Source of the DNA: an uncultured Stenotrophomonas sp.
GTDB lineage: Bacteria > Pseudomonadota > Gammaproteobacteria > Xanthomonadales > Xanthomonadaceae
DNA length: 27,494 nt
Reading direction: 5' to 3'
NCBI GenBank assembly: GCA_946223375.1
Contig: CAMICU010000026.1
Span: 1 to 27,494 of the forward strand
Under the pieces are notes generated by a model. The model saw nothing but the letters and a program-made list of their open reading frames with translations. It was not told the DNA's origin and searched no databases. Each line of letters opens with the position of its first letter. The stretch's first letter is position 1. A program made the position numbers and the translations under genes. Below are positions 22,209-27,494 of the stretch, one piece after another.

Positions 22209-22784
22209 ATGCTCGATGCCACCGTGACCGCTGCCGCCCCTCCATCGCCCGCCGTGGACGACGCCGTGCTGGCCCGTGCCGCCGCCGCGGGCGATGTGCA
22301 TGCCTTCGAACGCATCTACCGTCGCCACGCCTCCCGCCTCAACGCGCTGCTGTGGCGGCTGTGTGGCGGCAACGCGGCACGGGCGGAGGATGTGCTGCAG
22401 GAAACCTTCATCCAGGCCTGGCGCAAGCTGCCGCAGTTCCGCTTCGAGAGCGCGCTGGGAACCTGGCTGCATCGGCTGGCGGTGAACACCGCGCTGATGG
22501 AGCTGCGCGCCGGCGCGGCATTCGAATCGCTGGACATCGGCGAGAGCGGCATGGACGTGCTCGCCGAGATGCCCGCCACCAGCCGCTGCCACGCCACCGG
22601 CCTTGACCTGGAGCGGGCCCTGCAGACGCTGCCGCCCCGCGCCCGCGCGGTACTGGTGCTGCATGACATCGAAGGCTGGAAACACCAGGAAATCGCCAGC
22701 GAACTGCAGATGGCCGTCGGCAGTTCCAAGGCACAGTTGCATCGCGCCCGCAGCCTGCTGCGCGCGCGGCTGGGAGACGCATGA
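22209..22784 (+). CDS. ECF-type RNA polymerase sigma factor
   Basis: 191 residues with the ATG at 22209 (an in-frame ATG at 22155 would add 18 residues). Sigma region 2 is at residues ~28-100: DVHAFERIYRRHASRLNALL, then AEDVLQETFIQAWRKLPQF and GTWLHRLAVNTAL. Region 4 is at ~135-188: LPPRARAVLVLHDIEGWKHQEIASELQMAVGSSKAQLHRAR, where the final helix recognises the -35. Region 3 is absent, as expected for ECF sigma factors. The ATGA overlap with the next gene, a membrane protein without enzymatic motifs, identifies that gene as the probable anti-sigma factor. Transcribed divergently from the MscS-like gene. Confidence 0.93.
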   Translation: MLDATVTAAAPPSPAVDDAVLARAAAAGDVHAFERIYRRHASRLNALLWRLCGGNAARAEDVLQETFIQAWRKLPQFRFESALGTWLHRLAVNTALMELRAGAAFESLDIGESGMDVLAEMPATSRCHATGLDLERALQTLPPRARAVLVLHDIEGWKHQEIASELQMAVGSSKAQLHRARSLLRARLGDA

Positions 22785-23317
22785 TGGATACACACGACAA
22801 CGACCCGCTGATCGCGCGGCTGCGCGCACTGCCGGCAGAACGGCAGCCCGCTGCCGCGGTATGGGAGCGCATTGCCGCCGGACTGGAGCATTCGCCGCGT
22901 GAGGCAGGCCTGGCCGCGCTGCCGGTGCGGCCGCGGATCGCGCCCGCGCCGGTGCCGGTGCCGCTGCGGCGCCGGCAATGGCCCTGGCTGATGGGCGTGG
23001 CCGCCGCGGTGCTGGCGCTGGTCGGCGCGGTCAACCTGTGGTTGCCGCAGCCGCCGGTGGCGGCATCGCCCCTGCAGGCGCAGGCCGATGCGATGACCAG
23101 CGAGTACCACCAGGCCATCGCGGCGATTCCGCGTGGCGATGTGCCGGCCGAGCTGCAGCCGGCGCTGCGCGAGATCGACGCCAGTGCCAGCCGCATCCGC
23201 AGCGCCATCGACCAGAGTCCACAGGCCGGCTTCCTGCTCGGCCAGCTGCAGCGCACCTATGCGCTGCGTCTCGAACTGACCCGGCAAGGCCTTGGCGGCG
23301 CCGGTCTTTCCACCTGA
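22781..23317 (+). CDS. Putative membrane anti-sigma factor
   Basis: 178 residues. The ATG overlaps the sigma factor stop (ATGA), with GGGAG just before. A cytoplasmic N-terminal part (residues 1-66, with PAAAVWERIAAGLEHSP) leads into a single hydrophobic segment (~67-88, LMGVAAAVLALVGAVNLWLP), then a ~90-residue periplasmic domain with a helical, charge-rich sequence. That topology is typical for anti-sigma factors. It has no Cys at all, so it is not of the zinc-binding HxxxCxxC (ZAS) type. The call rests mainly on topology and gene order. It probably holds the sigma factor at the membrane until a periplasmic stress signal. Confidence 0.78.
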   Translation: MMDTHDNDPLIARLRALPAERQPAAAVWERIAAGLEHSPREAGLAALPVRPRIAPAPVPVPLRRRQWPWLMGVAAAVLALVGAVNLWLPQPPVAASPLQAQADAMTSEYHQAIAAIPRGDVPAELQPALREIDASASRIRSAIDQSPQAGFLLGQLQRTYALRLELTRQGLGGAGLST

Positions 23318-23328
23318 AGGAGCACCCG

Positions 23329-24219
23329 ATGATCACCTCCCTGCGAAACCTGCTGGCTGCCACCGCGCTGCTGGCCGTCATCCCCGCGGCGCTGGCGCAG
23401 AGCGCCGTCAATGAACGCCTGCCGTTGTCCAGCGGTGGGCGGGTCGAACTGGGCAACATCGCCGGTTCGGTCACCGTGCGCGGCTGGGACCGCAACGAAG
23501 TCCTGCTGACCGGCACGCTCGGCGCCGGCCAGCGGCTGGATGTGGAGAGCAGCGCCAACCGCGTGCAGCTGAAGGTGGTCTACCCGCAGAACAGCCGCAG
23601 CACCGGTGCGGTGCTGGAACTGCGGGTGCCGCGTGCGGCGCAGCTGCAGGCCAGCACGGTCAGTGCCGGCATCGACATCGCCGAGGTCGACCTGCGTCGC
23701 CTGCAGGCCACCTCGGTCAGCGGTGCGATCAGCGCCAACGGGCAGGCCGGCGAGACCGCGTTGAACACGGTCAGCGGTGCGATCCGTTCGCAGGTGCGGA
23801 CTTCGCGGCTGGAGCTGCGCACGGTCAGCGGGCAGATCAATGCGGCCGGCGCCAGCGGGGGAGAGGTGACCGCCAACAGCGTGTCGGGCCGGGTCAACCT
23901 GGAACTGAGCGCGGTGCAGCGGCTCAGCGCCGAGACCGTGTCGGGCAGCCTGGGCGTGCGCAGCGCCGGCCTGCAGCCCGGTGGCCGCATCAACCTGCAG
24001 ACGGTGAGCGCGCCGGTGTCGTTGACCCTGCCGGCGCAGACCTCGGCGCAGCTGGCGATCCGCAGCTTCAGCGGTGACATCACCTCCGCCGTGGGCACGG
24101 TGGAGCGCCCGCGCTACGGCCCGGGCAGCAACCTGGATGCCCGCATCGGCGGCGGTGACGGTGATATCTCCATCAATTCGCATTCGGGCGACGTGCGGGT
24201 GAACCTGGGCGGCCGCTGA
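23329..24219 (+). CDS. DUF4097 family exported beta-strand repeat protein
   Basis: 296 residues; ATG at 23329 has AAGGAG at 7-base spacing, twelve bases after the anti-sigma stop. Signal peptide 1-23 (ALLAVIPAALA, cleavage before QSAVNE). The body is a repetitive beta structure with a T/S-V-S-G motif every ~18-22 residues: STVSAGI, TSVSGAI, NTVSGAI, RTVSGQI, NSVSGRV, ETVSGSL, QTVSAPV, RSFSGDI. This is the DUF4097 (beta-strand repeat) signature. It should be an envelope or periplasmic protein with a right-handed beta-helix-like fold. The function is unknown; operon context suggests it is a target or output of the ECF response. Confidence 0.9.
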   Translation: MITSLRNLLAATALLAVIPAALAQSAVNERLPLSSGGRVELGNIAGSVTVRGWDRNEVLLTGTLGAGQRLDVESSANRVQLKVVYPQNSRSTGAVLELRVPRAAQLQASTVSAGIDIAEVDLRRLQATSVSGAISANGQAGETALNTVSGAIRSQVRTSRLELRTVSGQINAAGASGGEVTANSVSGRVNLELSAVQRLSAETVSGSLGVRSAGLQPGGRINLQTVSAPVSLTLPAQTSAQLAIRSFSGDITSAVGTVERPRYGPGSNLDARIGGGDGDISINSHSGDVRVNLGGR

Positions 24220-24267
24220 GCAGGCGCTCGCCGATGAGGTGGTGGCCCGCGGCTGCGTGCGCCAGCA

Positions 24268-24305
24268 CCGCCATCCGCAGCGCGGGAGAGGGCGCTGCGG
24301 GGCGG
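24268..24305. terminator. Hairpin between the DUF4097 gene and the Hsp70 gene
   Basis: 9-bp stem CCGCAGCGC (24275-24283) / GCGCTGCGG (24292-24300) with an outer CCGCC / GGCGG extension after a 2-base bulge, between two convergent genes. The rest of the 173-base gap shows one weaker hairpin (24317-24332) and no gene. Confidence 0.55.
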
Positions 24306-24392
24306 ACGGTCTGATTCGTGCCTGACGGCACGCCGGCGGGAGCGGCTCGGTGCGGCGAACGGCGCGGATGCCGGCGCGCCGCGGAGCGGCAT

Positions 24393-25751
24393 TCAGGCGG
24401 CGGTACTGGCCAGCGCCAGGCCCTGCACGACGCCGAAGGAGGGGTCGCCATGGACCAGCGTGGCGCCCGGGAACGCCGCCGCGGCCGCGCGCTGGATATA
24501 GCCGGCGCGCGACATGCCACCGGTCAGGAACACCGCGGCCGGCTCGTGGCCGATATCCGCGCGGACTTGCTGCAGCAGCGCCTCCAGTTCGCCCAGGTAA
24601 CCGCCGGCGGCGTTGCCCAGGTGCGGTGCGTCGATCTGCACCGCCAGCCCGGGCTCGATGAACTCCAGCGCGCTGGCGTGCTGTGCGGCGCTGCTCAAGG
24701 CAATCTTGCACTGCTCCACCGCGCGGTACAGGCGCGCGGTGTTGCCGGTGTCCTGCAATGCCTGCAGGCGCGGCCCGTACGGGGCATCCACCGCGGCATA
24801 GTCGTGCTGGCGGAAATCGCGCTGGCGCGGCATGTCCTGCACCATCGCGGCCTCGACGTAGTGGTGCGCCGGCACACGGGTGACGCCGCGGCCGAACAGC
24901 GGCATGTAGCCGGCCAGGCTCAATGCCAGGTCGATGTCGGTGCCGCCGCGGGCGATACCCCAGGCGCGGTGGATCGTCGGCGGCGCGTCGCCACCGACAC
25001 TGGCGTGGGCGATGTCGGTGGTGCCGCCGCCGACGTCGACGATCACCGCCTCGTGGCGGTCGCTGCTGACGGCGTGGTAATGCATCGCCGCGGCCGCCGG
25101 CTCCTCCAGGAAATCCACCTCGTCGAAGCCGGCGGCCAGCGCCGCACCGCGCAGGATCTCCAGCGCCTGGTCGTTGCCGGCCGCGCCGATCGAGCTGCGG
25201 AACTGCACCGGGCGGCCCAGCAGGGCGCTGCGCACGTTGTGGCCGAGCTGGCGGGAGGCGGTCAGGCGGATGTGCTCCAGGATATGGGTGGCGATGCCGG
25301 TGATGGTCTGGCGCGCGCGCGGGTGCAGGTTGTAGCCGAGCATCGACTTGGGGCTCTGCACCAGGTTGCCTTCGTTCTCCTCGAAGTAGGCCTCCAGCGC
25401 CTCGTCACCGTAGACCGCGTTCTGCAGCAGGGTGGTCGAGCTCTGCGGCTCGCGGATGCGCTCCTCCATCCATTGCCGGCGCACCACCCGCATGGCGTCG
25501 CGGCGGAGCTGGTCGTGGCTGCGGTTGTTGCCGGCGGCGCGGGCATCGCGGCGACCGGATTCGATCAGCTCCTCGAGCTGCTGCTCCAGCGCCGGGGTCA
25601 GTTCGAAGTCGTCCGGGTCGCGCATCACTTCGGGGAAGTAGACGGTGGTGCGGAACTGCAGTGCGTCGCCAAACCGCACCGGTACCACCTTGCCGTCGAT
25701 GTGCGCCGCCGCGGCGGAATTGCTGGTGCCGAAATCGATGCCGAGCTTCAT
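24393..25751 (-). CDS. Hsp70 family protein, YegD-like
   Basis: 452 residues, near the size of E. coli YegD. The ATP-binding fold of the actin/Hsp70 superfamily is clear: phosphate-1 loop GIDFGTSNSAAA (residues 4-15), phosphate-2 loop VIVDVGGGTTDIAHASVG (~243-260), and adenosine region FLTGGMSRAGYI near the C-terminus. There is no C-terminal substrate-binding domain, so it is a nucleotide-binding-domain-only protein like YegD. Inserts LRRDAMRVVRRQWMEERI and LVQSPKSMLGYNLHP are family features. It is a chaperone-like ATPase of unknown client. The start at 25751 has no clear Shine-Dalgarno. Divergent from the zinc ribbon gene. Confidence 0.92.
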   Translation of the reverse strand: MKLGIDFGTSNSAAAAHIDGKVVPVRFGDALQFRTTVYFPEVMRDPDDFELTPALEQQLEELIESGRRDARAAGNNRSHDQLRRDAMRVVRRQWMEERIREPQSSTTLLQNAVYGDEALEAYFEENEGNLVQSPKSMLGYNLHPRARQTITGIATHILEHIRLTASRQLGHNVRSALLGRPVQFRSSIGAAGNDQALEILRGAALAAGFDEVDFLEEPAAAAMHYHAVSSDRHEAVIVDVGGGTTDIAHASVGGDAPPTIHRAWGIARGGTDIDLALSLAGYMPLFGRGVTRVPAHHYVEAAMVQDMPRQRDFRQHDYAAVDAPYGPRLQALQDTGNTARLYRAVEQCKIALSSAAQHASALEFIEPGLAVQIDAPHLGNAAGGYLGELEALLQQVRADIGHEPAAVFLTGGMSRAGYIQRAAAAAFPGATLVHGDPSFGVVQGLALASTAA

Positions 25752-25832
25752 GGGGTTGTGTTCTTGCGGGCAAAACGGCCGCGCACTGTACTACGCAGCG
25801 CCGCGCAGGGCATGCCGGTGGGGGCGAGCGGC

Positions 25833-25838
25833 TACAAT
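25833..25838 (+). promoter_or_regulatory. Candidate -10 hexamer of the zinc ribbon gene
   Basis: TACAAT, a five-of-six match to the -10 consensus, 32 bases upstream of the ATG at 25870. No good -35 is seen 16-18 bases upstream, so the promoter is unproven. Confidence 0.4.
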
Positions 25839-25869
25839 GGAGGGCCCATTCATTTCCCCGGGAGCCGTC

Positions 25870-26202
25870 ATGCCCACTTCTTCCTGCCCGCAGTGCTCGC
25901 TGACCAACGTCTATCCGGACGGTGCGCTCTGGGTCTGCGCCGATTGTGGCCATGAATGGGCGCCGGGCGAGGCCGCCGCCGATGCGGTGGTGGTCCGCGA
26001 CAGCAACGGCAACGTGCTGCTTGCCGGCGACACCGTCACGGTGATCAAGGACCTGAAGGTCAAGGGCTCGTCCATTCCGCTCAAGCAGGGCACGGTGATC
26101 CGCAACATCCGCCTGGTCGAGGACGACGCCGAGCATATCGAAGGCAACTCCGACAAGATCAAGGGCCTGGTGCTGAAGACCTGCTTCCTGCGCAAGGCCT
26201 GA
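25870..26202 (+). CDS. yjdM: Zinc ribbon protein YjdM (PhnA-like)
   Basis: 110 residues, the standard length. The N-terminal ribbon has Cys6-Cys9 (SCPQCS) and Cys23-Cys26 (VCADCGHEW). The rest, DAVVVRDSNGNVLLAGDTVTVIKDLKVKGSS and TVIRNIRLVED through DKIKGLVLKTCFLRKA, is the PhnA/YjdM C-terminal SH3-like domain. ATG at 25870 has GGGAG 5 bases upstream; a longer frame upstream crosses the divergent gene's start and is rejected. Despite the old PhnA name it is not a phosphonate enzyme. Small cytoplasmic zinc-binding protein with no established activity. Convergent with the TPR gene downstream. Confidence 0.94.
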   Translation: MPTSSCPQCSLTNVYPDGALWVCADCGHEWAPGEAAADAVVVRDSNGNVLLAGDTVTVIKDLKVKGSSIPLKQGTVIRNIRLVEDDAEHIEGNSDKIKGLVLKTCFLRKA

Positions 26203-26245
26203 TCGCGCCGGCGTCCTCGTGCTGGCGCCACACGGTCGCGTTCCC

Positions 26246-26293
26246 GTGCCCGTTGCAGCTCCCGCTGGCGTGCCCGCTGCAGCGCCCGCGGCC
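26246..26293. repeat. Imperfect 24-base tandem duplication
   Basis: Two 24-base units (26246-26269 and 26270-26293) agree at 20 of 24 positions, in the 117-base gap between the convergent zinc ribbon and TPR genes. No hairpin terminator was obvious there. Probably decayed local duplication. Confidence 0.45.
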
Positions 26294-26319
26294 GCGCCGG
26301 GCGTTGGCCGGTGCGCGGT

Positions 26320-27417
26320 TCAATGCGCCGCGTGGCGGCCGCTGAGGCGCCGTATCGCGTCCAGCTTGGACTGATAGACCGCGCGTGTCTGGTCGCTGCC
26401 GCCGAGCGCGCGCGCCTTGCTCATCTCGCGCTCGGCCAGGCGGTTGTTGCCGCTCAGGAAGTAGGCGCGGGCCAGCCCGAAGTGGAACTGATGCGCGCTG
26501 TTGTGCAGGCGGACCGCATGCCGGTAGTAATCCACCGCCAACGCATAGTCGCCGCTGCGCTCGGCGGCCACGCCCTGCATGAACTGGTAGAACGGATCGC
26601 GTTGCCGGGTGTGCTCGAGGCGGCGCAGCAGCTGCGCGGCGCGGCGGGTGTCGCCGATCCGTTCGTACAGGCGGGTGGCGTTGTGCAGCGATGGAGCATG
26701 CGCCGGGTTGATCGACAGCGCCGTGTCGAAATCGCGCGCGGCGGCGGCCACATCGTCCCGGCGTGCGTCGAGCACGCCCAGGTTGCTCCAGGCGGCGACG
26801 AAACGTGCATCCATCGCCAGCGCCATCAGGAAGTAGCGGCGCGCGCCATCCGGGTCCTGTGCGGCCAGCTGCTCGGCCCCGCGGTTGTTGTAGAAGTGCG
26901 CCAGCGCCCGCTGGTCGCTGATCTGGCGCGGGCCACGCCGGTCGTAGAGCACGTTGCTGTCCAGGTCCAGGGTGGCGCGGCGTCCCTCCACGCGCATGCC
27001 GACATTGACGTGGCCGGCGTTGAAGATCATGCCCTGCTCCTGGTACCAGGTGACCACCTGGCCGACCTCTTGCATGTTCGCCTCCAGTCCGATCTCACGG
27101 GCCAGGGCCACGAACAGCAGGGTGAAGGACAGACAGTTGGCGCGGCGCTGCCGCCACGTCTCGGCGACGGTGAGGGTGGCCTCGGTGTCGTACTGCAGGC
27201 CGACGCCGTTCTGCTCGAACACCAGTTCGACCAGTTTCTGCAGGCGTTTCTCGGGCGCGTAGGTGGTGTCGGTGATGCGCCGGCGCAGCTCCTCGCGGGC
27301 CTCGGCGGGAATGGCCATGACCTCGGCCGGCGTCGGCAGCGGTGGCGGCGCTGCAACCGGCGGGGCGGGGGCCACCGTGCTGGTGGCAAGCAGGACGAGG
27401 GCATTCCAACCGATCAT
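26320..27417 (-). CDS. Exported transglutaminase-like domain plus TPR protein
   Basis: 365 residues from the ATG at 27417 (AGGTGG 5 bases upstream); a GTG three codons earlier is possible. Residues 1-20 form a short signal peptide or anchor. A transglutaminase-like core (~40-175) is recognised from RRANCLSFTLLFVALAREIG with Cys95, GHVNVGM with His136 and ATLDLDSN with Asp151 or Asp153: the Cys-His-Asp order of a papain-like/transglutaminase fold. From ~175 on there are four or five tetratricopeptide-like repeats (ARRYFLMALAMDARFVAAWSNLG, DDVAAAARDFDTALSINPAHAPSL, GDYALAVDYYRHAVRLH). The protein is likely periplasmic. Activity is unproven; the pairing suggests substrate recognition by TPR. Possible -10 TACACT lies at 27455-27450. 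Confidence 0.86.
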   Translation of the reverse strand: MIGWNALVLLATSTVAPAPPVAAPPPLPTPAEVMAIPAEAREELRRRITDTTYAPEKRLQKLVELVFEQNGVGLQYDTEATLTVAETWRQRRANCLSFTLLFVALAREIGLEANMQEVGQVVTWYQEQGMIFNAGHVNVGMRVEGRRATLDLDSNVLYDRRGPRQISDQRALAHFYNNRGAEQLAAQDPDGARRYFLMALAMDARFVAAWSNLGVLDARRDDVAAAARDFDTALSINPAHAPSLHNATRLYERIGDTRRAAQLLRRLEHTRQRDPFYQFMQGVAAERSGDYALAVDYYRHAVRLHNSAHQFHFGLARAYFLSGNNRLAEREMSKARALGGSDQTRAVYQSKLDAIRRLSGRHAAH

Positions 27418-27494
27418 GGCGACCACCTGGAGGTTGCTGCGGCGGCTTGAGTGTATGCCTGCGGCGGGCGCCCGGCGTGAGGGCGGCGCGCGTC

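Noticed and set aside
25801..25869. Full sigma-70 promoter for the zinc ribbon gene
   Set aside because: Only a good -10 (TACAAT) is visible; 16-18 bases upstream the sequence does not resemble TTGACA.
1..27494. CRISPR arrays, tRNA or rRNA genes, insertion sequences and prophage
   Set aside because: No regularly spaced direct repeats of 20-40 bases, no tRNA-like cloverleaf, no transposase or integrase motif was noticed by reading; a tRNAscan/ISfinder search could still overturn this.

Overview
The window is GC-rich (roughly two thirds G+C), densely coded gammaproteobacterial DNA. The gene set points to Lysobacteraceae/Xanthomonadaceae, most likely Stenotrophomonas or a close relative: cyoBCD without a following cyoE, an argP-argO pair, a YegD-type Hsp70, palindromic extragenic repeats and a GTAG-type repeat. 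The genus is inferred from gene content, not from a search. It reads as ordinary chromosome. I saw no rRNA, tRNA, CRISPR array, transposase, integrase or phage genes.

Layout. 1-1783: the end of a cytochrome bo3 ubiquinol oxidase operon (cyoB 3' end, cyoC, cyoD), closed by a strong hairpin. 1920-3243: a PlsC-type acyltransferase convergent with a glycine-zipper envelope protein, sharing a 16-bp hairpin. 3440-5437: an M14-type zinc carboxypeptidase/deacylase, then a pair of inverted palindromic repeats, then a small outer-membrane barrel protein. 5460-6599: a secreted alpha/beta hydrolase that closely resembles the PHB depolymerase PhaZ7, with its Ser-Asp-His triad. 6736-8410: divergent argP and argO. 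8500-11238: a membrane sensor with GGDEF and EAL domains, split by an in-frame amber codon. 11647-13096: a small lipoprotein and a membrane-anchored HDOD protein. 13130-14704: a phospholipase D/cardiolipin synthase-like protein. 14823-17066: sstT, azlC and azlD in tandem. 17116-19353: an RsuA-family pseudouridine synthase, a YgjP-like metalloprotein, a DUF2058 protein and a DksA/TraR zinc finger. 19473-21977: a GNAT acetyltransferase, a SotB-like MFS exporter and a short MscS-type channel. 22209-24219: an ECF sigma factor, its probable membrane anti-sigma partner and a DUF4097 exported protein in one operon. 24393-27417: YegD-like Hsp70, YjdM/PhnA zinc ribbon, and a transglutaminase-like/TPR exported protein.

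How genes work together. The Cyo subunits form one respiratory complex. ArgP probably activates argO for basic amino acid export. AzlCD form a two-subunit exporter downstream of the SstT importer. Sigma factor, anti-sigma factor and DUF4097 protein look like a self-contained envelope-response cassette.

The best lead is the amber codon that cuts the c-di-GMP enzyme exactly between its diguanylate cyclase and phosphodiesterase domains while every EAL motif downstream stays intact. Other leads are the PhaZ7-like depolymerase with a dyad at its ribosome binding site, the sigma/anti-sigma/DUF4097 cassette, an MscS channel lacking its C-terminal vestibule, and a pseudouridine synthase with an altered catalytic motif. 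I found no convincing wholly new multi-gene system.
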